In this document: positions 8,561-16,184 of the stretch, in pieces
Numbering within the stretch: position 1 is the first letter of the stretch
Layout of the letters: each line of letters begins with the position of its first letter
NCBI RefSeq assembly: GCF_021568285.1
Contig: NZ_JAKGTQ010000002.1
Location: 850,470 to 914,469, forward strand
DNA: 64,000 bases
Reading direction: 5' to 3'
DNA from: Rheinheimera sp. UJ63
GTDB taxonomy: Bacteria; Pseudomonadota; Gammaproteobacteria; Enterobacterales; Alteromonadaceae
Translations under genes and position numbers: made by a program
The notes under the pieces: model-generated
What the model saw: the letters and a program-made list of their open reading frames with translations, nothing else
The model's database searches: none
What the model was told of the DNA's origin: nothing

Positions 8561-8634
8561 GCCAAAACCGGCAGCCGGAACATAGCGTAGGTTGTCCGGC
8601 GCCGATAGGCTCGAAATTGGTGTCTTTGTTAAGC
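8561..8634 (-). other. attC-like recombination site C
   Basis: Minus-strand GCTTAAC, containing the stop codon of the RDD gene, is followed by a strong imperfect hairpin (ATCGGCGCCGGA against TCCGGCTGCCGGT) with central CCTACGCTATG, similar to the centre of site E. The far core is unclear: GTTCAAC at 8516-8522 is the only candidate, so the outer limit is uncertain. Confidence 0.45.
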
Positions 8635-8761
8635 ATTTTGGTCAAATTTAACTGGCTCTTTACCTAGTTGGCGAATTACTACGGTGCCTGCTAATTTGTC
8701 GTGAAGACCTTGTTTTCGCTTATCTACTCCAACCCAGATATAGCCCAACAATAAGGGAAGA

Positions 8762-10061
8762 TGTATGAGTTATAAACATAGGTAACACTTTGTTATCGAT
8801 ACATGGGTAACACTTTTCATAAACTATAAGCATCCCAAATGAGGAGGTGCTTATGCCTTGGAATGAGTTAAACCTAATGGATAATAAATTATTATTTCTT
8901 GCTGATTGCTTGCGTAAGAATGAACCTTTCTCAGTCATTTGCGAGCGTTATGGGATCAGTCGAAAAACCGGCTATAAATGGCTAAACCGCTATAAAGAAA
9001 ACAATGAAGATGGTTTAAAGGAGTTAAGTCGTAAACCGCATTCACACCCATGCGAGACGCCTTACTCAATCCGTAAAAAAATCGAAGAATTACGAACGAG
9101 CCCAATGATCACATTAGGCGCTAAAAAGATCCAAAGGAAATTACAAGTCATCTACCCGGATGTCACCCCTCCTTCTGTTACCACCATTCATAAAATCCTG
9201 ACAAAGTTAGGATTAGTTGAAAAACAACATATTAAAAAGCGCGTTCCTCGACACACAGGCAAGCTAAAACCTTCAACAGAGCCTAATGAATTATGGTCAG
9301 TAGACTTCAAGGGCGAGTTAAAAATGAATAACGGTGAACTCTGTTATCCACTCACTGTGATGGATGATAATAGCCGCTATTTATTAGGTTGTGAGGGGCA
9401 GGTAACAAACGGACATAAAGCCACCATCAGCACATTTAGACGGTTATTTAATGAATATGGATTACCCGAGCGGATAAGAAGTGACAATGGCGCCCCTTTT
9501 GCGACTAAGGGAGCGGGAGGGTTATCTACTTTATCGATGTGGTGGATTAGATTAGGTATTTATCCTGAACGAACTCAGCCTGGTAGGCCACAACAAAATG
9601 GTAAGCATGAGCGAATGCACCGTACGTTAAAAAAAGCGATTAACTTAGCCAGTGTTTCATCTATGAGTGAGATGCAGACACAATTTGAGACATTTAAAAC
9701 AGAATACAATAATGAACGTCCCCATGAATCGCTTGATTTAAAAACCCCTTCAGATTGCTATAAGCCCTCTTTGCGGCCTTTCCCTAAAAAGCTTCCGCCG
9801 TTGATTTATCCTGGCTATTACAGTGTCAAGAAAGTAATGAAATCAGGCGTATTTTATTGGAAGAACGGACAGGCTTATGTCTCAAATTTATTAGCTGGTG
9901 AGTGGGTGGGTATAGAAGAAGTTGACGAAGGAATTTACGATGTGTTTTTCGGTTTTTACAAGTTGGGACGCTTTGATATTAGCACTGATACGAATTACTG
10001 GACTGTAAAACTGTAACCTATGTTTGTTTAACGAAGTGTTACCTATGAACTTGACTTTACA
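8762..10061 (+). mobile_element. IS481-family insertion sequence, 1,300 bp
   Basis: Bounded by AAGA direct repeats at 8758-8761 and 10062-10065, which are the duplicated target. Both ends start TGTA and share the inner motif CATAGGTAACACTT, with a second GGTAACACTT- or GTAACCTATG-type copy further in that may be transposase-binding repeats. It contains one transposase gene and no cargo. The intact frame, near-matching ends and clean target duplication suggest a recent insertion. Confidence 0.93.
8853..10016 (+). CDS. IS481-family transposase
   Basis: A 387-residue DDE transposase. The N-terminal helix-turn-helix (ERYGISRKTGYKWLNRYKE) binds the element ends; the rve-type catalytic core has Asp in LWSVDFKG, Asp in RSDNGAPF and Glu in GKHERMHRTLK. 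An ATG with GAGGAGG five bases upstream is taken as the start rather than a GTG two codons earlier. It catalyses transposition of the surrounding element. Confidence 0.95.
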   Translation: MPWNELNLMDNKLLFLADCLRKNEPFSVICERYGISRKTGYKWLNRYKENNEDGLKELSRKPHSHPCETPYSIRKKIEELRTSPMITLGAKKIQRKLQVIYPDVTPPSVTTIHKILTKLGLVEKQHIKKRVPRHTGKLKPSTEPNELWSVDFKGELKMNNGELCYPLTVMDDNSRYLLGCEGQVTNGHKATISTFRRLFNEYGLPERIRSDNGAPFATKGAGGLSTLSMWWIRLGIYPERTQPGRPQQNGKHERMHRTLKKAINLASVSSMSEMQTQFETFKTEYNNERPHESLDLKTPSDCYKPSLRPFPKKLPPLIYPGYYSVKKVMKSGVFYWKNGQAYVSNLLAGEWVGIEEVDEGIYDVFFGFYKLGRFDISTDTNYWTVKL

Positions 10062-10390
10062 AAGAGCTGCAACTATGTATGCGAAATATCGACCAATAGC
10101 CTGACCTAGGGATAGCTTGCCACCGGTTTTTGCATCTACTATTTTCAGACGTAAAGCCATTTTTCCTGGTGTTCCGAAAAAACGAAGCCAAAACCAAATA
10201 GTTGCGACAAAGGGCAGGATATAGCTAAATATTAAGTCCCAAAACCCATAATATAACTGTTCACCAACCCAGTATTCCTCTCCATAAATAAGCGTTAAAG
10301 GAACGAAGCAGACAATTATTATAACGACCAGATCAATTAAAACCGCTCCAAAACGAATCCAGAAACCAGCGTACTCTTGATTTTCCATTT

Positions 10391-10500
10391 ATCTAACACT
10401 CCATAATTTAATTAAGAGGATACGTAACGTCCCGCGCATGTGTGCCAACTTGTCAGCGTCGAAGGGCCGTAAGCCGAATGAAGCAAATTGTTAGCTGCTA
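10391..10500 (-). other. attC-like recombination site D
   Basis: Minus-strand AGCTAACA (containing the stop codon of the secreted-protein gene) lies at one end and GTTAGAT, a match to GTTRRRY, at the other, two bases before the RDD start codon. The centre contains CGGCTTACGGCC, akin to site E. Pairing of the inner arms is poorer than in sites A, E and F, so limits are approximate. Confidence 0.5.
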
Positions 10501-10838
10501 ACCTTATTAATCATTAGCGTGAGTTTTTGCTCAGCAATTGCTATTGTTGCTTCTTTGCCGTAGGCAACAGTAAATGAAGGATGTATCGTGCTATCACCCA
10601 CGGTAACAACAGCTACAACACCTGCGGTCTCATCTTGGTTTGGCGTAACGGTGAGGGTATAGCTAAAGCCATTATCCATAGTGATTGACGCCATTTTATC
10701 TGCTTCAACCATCATGGTTGGAGCTGCCACTCGTTTTCCTTGAGAGTACACAGATGTAGATACTTGATAAGTGTCAGCCGCGAAACAGGACGCCGACGCC
10801 AGTAAAGTAGTAACCAATAAACTTGCCTTAATTTTCAT
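10491..10838 (-). CDS. Small secreted cassette protein of unknown function
   Basis: A 115-residue protein with a clear Sec signal peptide (MKIKASLLVTTLLASASCFA, cleavage before ADTYQ). The mature ~94 residues are beta-strand-rich, with alternating hydrophobic Thr/Val segments and no cysteine. I do not recognise the family. AAGGAAG lies six bases before the ATG. It is flanked on both sides by attC-like sites, with the stop codon inside site D. Confidence 0.72.
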   Translation of the reverse strand: MKIKASLLVTTLLASASCFAADTYQVSTSVYSQGKRVAAPTMMVEADKMASITMDNGFSYTLTVTPNQDETAGVVAVVTVGDSTIHPSFTVAYGKEATIAIAEQKLTLMINKVSS

Positions 10839-10870
10839 TTTAACTTCCTTGTATGTGGTGAAGGGAAAAA

Positions 10871-10953
10871 GCCGCTAACGCAAAGCTTTGGGGCGGCTGA
10901 AGCGCAGCGTAAGCCGTTCCAAATGCGTTAGCGGCGACAATAGCGCCTTGTTA
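10871..10953 (-). other. attC-like recombination site E
   Basis: The clearest site: GCCGCTAACGCA and TGCGTTAGCGGC form a perfect 12-bp outer stem carrying CTAAC/GTTAG cores, and GG..CGGCT pairs with AGCCG..CC as the inner stem with two unpaired positions. The stop codon of the hydrolase gene lies in a further CACTAACA arm at the 5' side. This simple two-stem form of ~65 nt is what attC bottom strands adopt for integrase recognition. Confidence 0.75.
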
Positions 10954-11757
10954 GTGTTTTATAAGCCGCTCAATAATTAGGGTAAGTTCACCAACTACTA
11001 ATTCAGGCTCGTCAAACTGCACAAAATGACCACTCATCTCTGTTAACACTGCCCGCCCTTGTGGAAAAGCTTCGGCCCATTGTTTCCATGTCTCACCCCA
11101 CTTGAATACACCTTGATCACTATCAAGCAAGTGCGGAGGATTGGGATTTTTTTTGATCGAGGCAATAACAGTAACTGGCATGTCTTTGATTTGTGGGTAG
11201 TTCGGTAAAGGTCTCTTACTCCAAAAATCCAAGTAGTTGTTTGACATACCATTTTCCATATCAGCAAGCTTTACCGCAGCAATTTCTTTGTTAGCCTGCT
11301 CTAAATTAATAGCCCGCATAATATCTACATCATGCTCCGAAGACGGATCAAGCATAAGTAGTGCCTGTATTTGAGCAGGGTAAGCCACTGCAAAATCTCG
11401 AGCTACATTACCGCCATAAGAATGAGCAATTAAAATGACAGGCTGCGTAATCCCTAAATTTAGTAAAAGGTTGCTGGCATAATGAGCATACTCGTCAGAA
11501 GTAAAATGACGCTTTATTTTAGTTGAATTGCCATTACCTACCCTTGAGTAGCGAATAACTGTCGCTTTCTCAGCAATTTTATAGAAGACCGGATCCCAGT
11601 CAGATAGACCTGCACCAGCACCGCCTTCCAGCAGGACTGTATACTCACCACTGCCAGCGATTTCATATTCCAGCTCAAAGTCCCCAACCTTTGAAAGCTT
11701 CGGTTCTGCGACCACAGAAAAGGACAACACAAAGAACGATAACAAAATGAATTTCAA
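10951..11757 (-). CDS. Exported alpha/beta hydrolase (cassette gene)
   Basis: A 268-residue alpha/beta-hydrolase-fold protein with a signal peptide (mature part from about EPKLSK). Expected catalytic residues are the serine in IAHSYGGN and the histidine in MSGHFVQF, with an aspartate near LMLDPSSEHD; EGGAGAG provides the oxyanion-hole region. AAGGAG sits six bases before a TTG start. It probably acts on an ester or amide substrate in the periplasm; substrate unknown. Its 5' side abuts the end of the IS1182-family element, which may have separated it from its former promoter. Confidence 0.87.
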   Translation of the reverse strand: MKFILLSFFVLSFSVVAEPKLSKVGDFELEYEIAGSGEYTVLLEGGAGAGLSDWDPVFYKIAEKATVIRYSRVGNGNSTKIKRHFTSDEYAHYASNLLLNLGITQPVILIAHSYGGNVARDFAVAYPAQIQALLMLDPSSEHDVDIMRAINLEQANKEIAAVKLADMENGMSNNYLDFWSKRPLPNYPQIKDMPVTVIASIKKNPNPPHLLDSDQGVFKWGETWKQWAEAFPQGRAVLTEMSGHFVQFDEPELVVGELTLIIERLIKH

Positions 11758-11779
11758 AAAATCTCCTTAAAACACTAAC

Positions 11780-13598
11780 GAGCCTGTAGAAAAACCTGCT
11801 CAGAACACAGCATTTCCACTTCGGCTATTCTGTTTATTATTTGTTATCAACTTTGCAGGTTTCTGGTGAGAATTTCAAGACAAGATTTATTCTGATGTTA
11901 ATTTGCTTCTGTAGGCGCACTATTAGCGGAGTTTATACCACTTCTCACCTAGTTTTACCCCACTTTGCCATATCGGCTTACTTTCTCTAAGTTATGCACC
12001 ATACAGAACAACTGCCATTGGCCTTGTACTTTGGTTTTACCACGCAAACTAAAGCGTTTTAGCCCTTTGTTAGTGCCAATATTGCCAAACACCGGCTCTA
12101 CTACCGACATCCTATGACTATAGATTTGTTTACCGGCTTCGCTATCTACCCGCTGCTTCATCCAATCAGTGTAATTTGGCGGTGCATTAGCTTTAAGTAA
12201 AAAGGATACTTGTCGACCGCTTCCCTTTCGATGATTGGCGGACTCAGGATGTACCATGCATTGCTCTTTTAAATCACAACCTCGGCACTGCAAGAGCTTA
12301 CCGGTAAACAATGCGCGTTGTTGACCGTCAGGTTCCGGCCTAATGCCTCGGCTTGATAGCAATAACCCCGAAGGACAAACACAGGTCATCGCTATCGGGT
12401 CAAATTCAAAAGCACTGGCCGGAATAACAACCTTTTGTCCAACCGCCTTATCTTGGTGCCGCTTGCCGTACTTCTGCTTTTGCTCGCTGAATTTCGGGTC
12501 ACGCTTTCTAAACTGGTTATCCGGTACATAACCATTTATCTTCTGTTGGTATAAATAGCTATTGTTGGCTTCATTCGCAAAGCCGGTATCGGCCGTCACG
12601 ATAGTATTACCGGCAAAGATATCCTCGCTAATCCCCATCCGTTTATAGCGCTGCTTTATCTTTTCTAACACCGGCACCAATGTGTGATGCTCTTGCCCTT
12701 CTCCGAACGCTTGTGCATCCACGATTATCTGATGCTTCTTATCCACAGCAGCCACACCGTTGTAACCCTGAATAGTGCCTTTGCTGGTGGTCATTTTGGC
12801 TGATTCGTTGTCGGTGATATTACTTTTCACTTCCTTGCGCTGTTTGCCCTGGCCCATCCGTGGACTGGCGGTCTTTAAAAAGTGTTCGATTTTGTCATGC
12901 GCTTTATTAAGTGTCTCTATGCTTTGCTGGTGCCTAGCTTTACGCTCGTCATCGGCGTTCGCCTGCGCATCCAACTTTTTATGCTGTTCCAGATGGTAGC
13001 GAATTTGCCGCTTGAGTTTATCCCTTTTAGCGCTCAGCTCTTTAAACGTGCCTGACCATTCCTTGGCAGCGTTAGAAGACATTTTGCAGCCATCGATAGC
13101 GAATAGTTCATTGCCTAACAACCCTTGTTGATGGCAAACCAATAACACCTGCTCAAAAAGCTGGGCAATTTGCACCGATGAGCCACTGACAAAGGCTGCT
13201 ATCGTCGTAAAGTGCGGCACGGTATCGCACGACAAGGCTTTAAAGATAATGTTCGTTTCGCAGCACCACTGGATTTCACGGCTTGAGGTAATGCCTTTGG
13301 AATAAGCGAACAGAATGATTTTCAAAAGCACCGCAGGATCATACGCTGGGCGACCATTATCTTCATTCTGGTATTTGCAGTGAAATATCGACAAGTCCAG
13401 CTTGTTATCAATCAGGTAATGAATGGCATGTTCAAACGTGCCAGGCTGCAGTTGATCAAGGTAATTAATCACAACCATGGCATTTTGGTTGTAGTCGTAA
13501 GGGATATATTTTGGCATCAGGCGTTGTCCACTTTTTAACCAGGCAACGCTATTTGATCACAAACTTGATCGCGTGAAAAGAGGTTTTTCTACAGCCTC
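11780..13598 (-). mobile_element. IS1182-family insertion sequence, about 1.8 kb
   Basis: The two ends match as inverted repeats of GAGSCTGTAGAAAAACCT (18 bp, one mismatch at S). AAC, possibly AACG, is repeated at both flanks (11777 and 13599) and could be the target duplication. The element encodes one transposase on the minus strand and has ~170 bp of non-coding sequence at its left end. It is inserted at the GTT core of attC-like site F, so that removing it would restore a GCAGCGTTAGTG core. Confidence 0.88.
11955..13517 (-). CDS. IS1182-family transposase
   Basis: A 520-residue transposase, the normal size for IS1182. The N-terminal part (FEHAIHYLIDNKLDLSIF, YDPAVLLKIILFAYSKGITSSREI) is the DUF772-type domain. 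Candidate DDE residues are Asp in FAIDGCKMSSN, Asp in VTADTGFAN and Glu in EPVFGNIGTNKG. A cysteine cluster (MTCVCPSG, LLQCRGCDLKEQC) before the last catalytic block is typical of the family. The frame is intact and probably active. Confidence 0.95.
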   Translation of the reverse strand: MPKYIPYDYNQNAMVVINYLDQLQPGTFEHAIHYLIDNKLDLSIFHCKYQNEDNGRPAYDPAVLLKIILFAYSKGITSSREIQWCCETNIIFKALSCDTVPHFTTIAAFVSGSSVQIAQLFEQVLLVCHQQGLLGNELFAIDGCKMSSNAAKEWSGTFKELSAKRDKLKRQIRYHLEQHKKLDAQANADDERKARHQQSIETLNKAHDKIEHFLKTASPRMGQGKQRKEVKSNITDNESAKMTTSKGTIQGYNGVAAVDKKHQIIVDAQAFGEGQEHHTLVPVLEKIKQRYKRMGISEDIFAGNTIVTADTGFANEANNSYLYQQKINGYVPDNQFRKRDPKFSEQKQKYGKRHQDKAVGQKVVIPASAFEFDPIAMTCVCPSGLLLSSRGIRPEPDGQQRALFTGKLLQCRGCDLKEQCMVHPESANHRKGSGRQVSFLLKANAPPNYTDWMKQRVDSEAGKQIYSHRMSVVEPVFGNIGTNKGLKRFSLRGKTKVQGQWQLFCMVHNLEKVSRYGKVG

Positions 13599-13690
13599 AA
13601 CGCTGCCAGCAGCGGCCAAAAAGCCGCGCAGCGGATTTGAGGTCCAGGCCACATAGTGGCCGTTGCTGACTGGCTTTGTTATGAAGATTA
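13599..13690 (-). other. attC-like recombination site F, interrupted by IS1182
   Basis: Minus strand: CATAACAAAGCCAG...CGGCCA pairs with TGGCCGCTGCTGGC, leaving a bulge as in genuine attC sites, and ends with GCAGCGTT exactly where the IS1182-family element begins. The central CCTCAAAT and GCCAGTCAGCAACG segments are shared with site B. The upstream gene's stop lies at its far end. Confidence 0.7.
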
Positions 13691-14212
13691 ATCAAACTTT
13701 TCAAGAACTTTCTTGGCAAGTTTCCCTTGCCACGCAATACTTCCCTCGGTATGTTGAATCTCAGCAATTTCGTCTCCTTGGTGCCACTGCCCCCAGCTCT
13801 CTTTAGCACAATCATATCCATTTTGGCTGTCAGTTAAATATTGCTCGAAAATCTGCGCATCAGATTTTTTTAGATATAACTTAATTTTGTGTCCTTCAGC
13901 ATGCAACTCTTTAATCAGTCTCAAAATTTCTTTGTCTGCTTCAACCATATCAAGGCTCGACATGGAAAAATGATCATCACACTCACCTTTTAGGTAATGT
14001 TTCGAAATAAAATTGATCCGAGCAACTGTTTCGAAGAACCGCTCCTTTGCCCATAACTCCTTTTCCCAACGCCATTCCCTACGTTTTAATCTAAATGGAA
14101 AGAAAGAATTAGTTAGCCAAGCGCCGACAATAACACCAAGAAGAGGTAGCCCCAAAAATGGAATTAAATATTGAATACTAAACTGAAAAACATTATTCAA
14201 ATTCATAACCAT
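13688..14212 (-). CDS. Membrane-anchored protein of unknown function (first cassette gene)
   Basis: A 174-residue protein with one N-terminal membrane helix (LIPFLGLPLLGVIVGAWLTNSFF) followed by a very basic Arg/Lys/Trp stretch and a cytoplasmic, helix-rich, charged domain. I recognise no family. It is the most upstream of the leftward genes linked by attC-like sites; its stop is adjacent to site F. A second in-frame ATG two codons in is an equally good start. Confidence 0.68.
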   Translation of the reverse strand: MVMNLNNVFQFSIQYLIPFLGLPLLGVIVGAWLTNSFFPFRLKRREWRWEKELWAKERFFETVARINFISKHYLKGECDDHFSMSSLDMVEADKEILRLIKELHAEGHKIKLYLKKSDAQIFEQYLTDSQNGYDCAKESWGQWHQGDEIAEIQHTEGSIAWQGKLAKKVLEKFD

Positions 14213-14482
14213 CCATTTGCTTGAGTGCCCTAGGTATCTTCATAACAGCTTAATAGTTTGGAGCGCCCATTATTACTAATCATGTAAACGCCCTTCTATC
14301 TTTTGTTAAATAGTTAAACTATCTAACAACATCGCGTAAATCAACAGATTTTCTCTAGCTCTTTTGAACCTATTGTAGAAAGCGTGTTTTAAACTAGCAA
14401 TTTACTTAATAACAATAAATTCACCTAAAACTGTATATACATACAAGCTCATATATTTTAAAGCACCGAATATTTTTTCTGC

Positions 14483-14659
14483 CTTTTGGCAGTTTATGCA
14501 CACGTATCGTGATGCCAAAAGAACCGTTGGGGCTTGTCAGTTTCGCCGTTGGCGAGAGGCTTTAAAAACTATCTGAGAGCTCGGTATCTGACGCCAAAGC
14601 TATCGCTTAGCATAAAGCTTCAGCAGGAACAGGCGGTAGATAGCTCGGTATCTGACGCC
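14483..14659. repeat. Composite palindromic repeat region, right copy
   Basis: Within the ~580-bp gap before yaeQ lie CTTTTGGCA/TGCCAAAAG (14483-14521), TTTCGCCGTTGGCGAGA (the reverse complement, 17 of 17, of 6652-6668) and two identical copies of AGCTCGGTATCTGACGCC (14578-14595, 14642-14659). The same components in similar order occur at 6620-6707 on the other side of the array. Nothing in this gap looks coding. Confidence 0.7.
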
Positions 14660-14792
14660 GAAGGTTTTTGCCCCTGAAGGTTGTGCAACACACTGCAGAT
14701 AACCTTGCCCTAACCCATTGCTGCCATCAGCTCACTATTCAAAGCTTCAGGCTTTAAGGTACACTGCGTTTTTTTTAAAGCTGGGAATGGTT

Positions 14793-15338
14793 ATGGCGCT
14801 TAAAGCGACAGTGTGCAAAGTACAATTGCAAATTGCGGATATGGATCGGCATTACTACGCCGATCACAGTTTAACCTTGGCGCAGCATCCTTCTGAAAAT
14901 AACGAACGATTAATGGTGCGATTACTGGCTTTTGCCCTTAATGCCAATGAAACCTTAGGTTTTACCAAAGGGCTTAGCGGTAGTGAAGATGAAGCAGAGT
15001 TGTGGGACTTAGGTTTAGATGGTGTAATTGCGCATTGGGTTGAGTTTGGTCAAGTTGATGAGAAATGGCTGAGAAAAGCCTGTAACCGCGCTAAAAAGGT
15101 AACACTATATTGCTATGGTGGCCGCGTTGTTCCAGTGTGGTGGAAAGCCAACAGCGCGGCGTTAGCTCGCTATCAAAATTTAACCGTTATCGACATTCCT
15201 GAACAAGCAGTAGCGGATATGGCTAAGCTGTTTAACCGTAATATGCAAATTCAATGTAATATTAGCGAAAGCCAAATTTGGTTATCTGATGCGACGCAAA
15301 GCGTGTTAATTGAACCGGAAGTGTTGCAGCAAGGCTAA
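14793..15338 (+). CDS. yaeQ: YaeQ family protein
   Basis: A 181-residue protein colinear with YaeQ of Escherichia coli: MALKATVCKVQL, TLAQHPSENNERLMVRLLAFAL, WVEFGQVDEKWLRKAC, WWKANS and IWLSD are all family signatures. YaeQ has a PD-(D/E)XK nuclease-like fold of unresolved function and is cytoplasmic. The start is the ATG at 14793, which gives the conserved MALKAT N-terminus; an upstream in-frame extension lacks conservation. It is monocistronic, with a hairpin after the stop. Confidence 0.93.
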   Translation: MALKATVCKVQLQIADMDRHYYADHSLTLAQHPSENNERLMVRLLAFALNANETLGFTKGLSGSEDEAELWDLGLDGVIAHWVEFGQVDEKWLRKACNRAKKVTLYCYGGRVVPVWWKANSAALARYQNLTVIDIPEQAVADMAKLFNRNMQIQCNISESQIWLSDATQSVLIEPEVLQQG

Positions 15339-15345
15339 GTTATTA

Positions 15346-15372
15346 CGCCATGGCATGAACGTCGCCATGGCG
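15346..15372 (+). terminator. Hairpin after yaeQ
   Basis: CGCCATGGC and GCCATGGCG form a 9-bp stem with a 9-nt loop directly after the yaeQ stop, followed by a T-rich tandem repeat rather than a pure T-run. It may terminate in both directions between yaeQ and the converging GST gene. Confidence 0.55.
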
Positions 15373-15404
15373 CTATTTCACTATTTCGCTATTTCGCTAT
15401 TTTT
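15373..15404. repeat. Octamer tandem repeat (CTATTTCR, four units)
   Basis: CTATTTCA, CTATTTCG, CTATTTCG and CTATTTTT occur head to tail between the yaeQ hairpin and the end of the GST gene. Confidence 0.8.
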
Positions 15405-15422
15405 AACTTACTACCCAAGATC

Positions 15423-15998
15423 TTAAGTTAAACGCGGATCGGTGGTTGCAATGGCAGCTTGTTGTTTACTTTCAGCGTAAAAGGCCTGCAGCGCTGGGTA
15501 TTCGTCTAATTCTAACAGTTCTCTAAAGATCACCCAGTCTAGTAAGCTGTAAAGTGACATCGCGACATAATTCCACTCTGCAAACTCATGGTTTTGCGCT
15601 TGTTGCTCTAGCACGAACATCGAAGCGGCAATACGTTGTTTTTGTATATTAAAAAACAACCGATCTTCATTAGTATCTAAGCCACTGCGCGTCGATAAAA
15701 ACAACGTAACCAATGAATCATTAATGGCGTTAATCACCGTTAATTGATTCTCTTGATACCAGCTTAAGGCGGGTAATGATAAAACCGTGGTGAGGTAACG
15801 GTAAATAACCCCTGAATCGAACACCATTTGCCCGTCATGCTCGAACATCGGCACTTTGAGTGTTGGGTTCAACGCTAAAAGCTTTTCACGATCGCCTTCT
15901 GCAAAGATTTGCATATCAACAAACTCATACGGCTGTGCCGCCAGTAACAAACGAATGCGCCGCACATAAGGTGAGGTTTGTGAGCCATATAATTTCAT
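15423..15998 (-). CDS. Glutathione S-transferase family protein
   Basis: A 191-residue protein with the GST thioredoxin-like N-terminal domain: MKLYGSQTSPYVRRIRLLL has the Ser/Pro region that contacts glutathione, LNPTLKVPMFEHDG the cis-proline loop (VP) and FDSGVIYRYL the Glu/Ser-loop position with Asp-Ser. The all-helical C-terminal domain is short. It probably conjugates or reduces small electrophiles with glutathione in the cytoplasm; the class and substrate are not determinable. It is a single gene facing yaeQ. Confidence 0.88.
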   Translation of the reverse strand: MKLYGSQTSPYVRRIRLLLAAQPYEFVDMQIFAEGDREKLLALNPTLKVPMFEHDGQMVFDSGVIYRYLTTVLSLPALSWYQENQLTVINAINDSLVTLFLSTRSGLDTNEDRLFFNIQKQRIAASMFVLEQQAQNHEFAEWNYVAMSLYSLLDWVIFRELLELDEYPALQAFYAESKQQAAIATTDPRLT

Positions 15999-16123
15999 TT
16001 CACTTCCTTTAGAGCTGTATTGAGCTAATAAAAAATCATTTTTTATGCATTTAAAACGCAGAAGCCAACCACAATGCCTAGCACACAGTTGCCAGACTAT
16101 GCAGTTTTATTGCATAATCATTG

Positions 16124-16178
16124 CGCTTCATTTTTGCTTTATAAGCTTGCGCCCACCTGATACGTGGGCTTTTTATTT
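16124..16178 (+). ncRNA. Candidate small RNA between GST and dcd
   Basis: A promoter-like TTGCCA, an 18-bp spacer and CATAAT (16089-16118) lie just before this stretch, which ends in the hairpin GCCCAC/GTGGGC followed by TTTTTATTTTTT. No rightward gene lies upstream of that terminator; both neighbouring genes point left, and read leftward the hairpin lacks a T-run. The likely product is a ~55-nt transcript. No known RNA family is recognised. Confidence 0.35.
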
Positions 16179-16184
16179 TTTAGA

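Larger units (their letters stand above)
8629..10388 (-). pseudogene. RDD-family membrane protein, split by an insertion sequence
   Basis: The first 109 codons (AGFWIRFGAVLIDL..., GTPGKMALRLKIVDAKTGG, GRYFAYIVAAL) and the last 42 (PLLLGYIWVGVDKRKQGLHDKLAGT, ending FDQNA) are the two ends of one RDD-family protein with the normal R-D-D positions and three membrane helices. Between them lies the IS481-family element. Deleting the element plus one copy of its 4-bp duplication gives 456 bp, exactly 152 codons including the stop, so the gene was intact before insertion. In the present state translation runs from the RDD part into the IS end and yields a fused tail of no likely function. Confidence 0.9.

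Noticed and set aside
8720..8938. 72-codon leftward frame at the IS481 left end
   Set aside because: A chance frame joining the IS end with the 3' fragment of the RDD gene in another frame; the in-frame RDD remainder explains this DNA better.
7780..14792. Integron integrase or attI site near the array
   Set aside because: No tyrosine-recombinase motif (R-H-R-Y) is visible in any frame, and the gap 14213-14792 shows only repeats. Absence from the window does not exclude one elsewhere.
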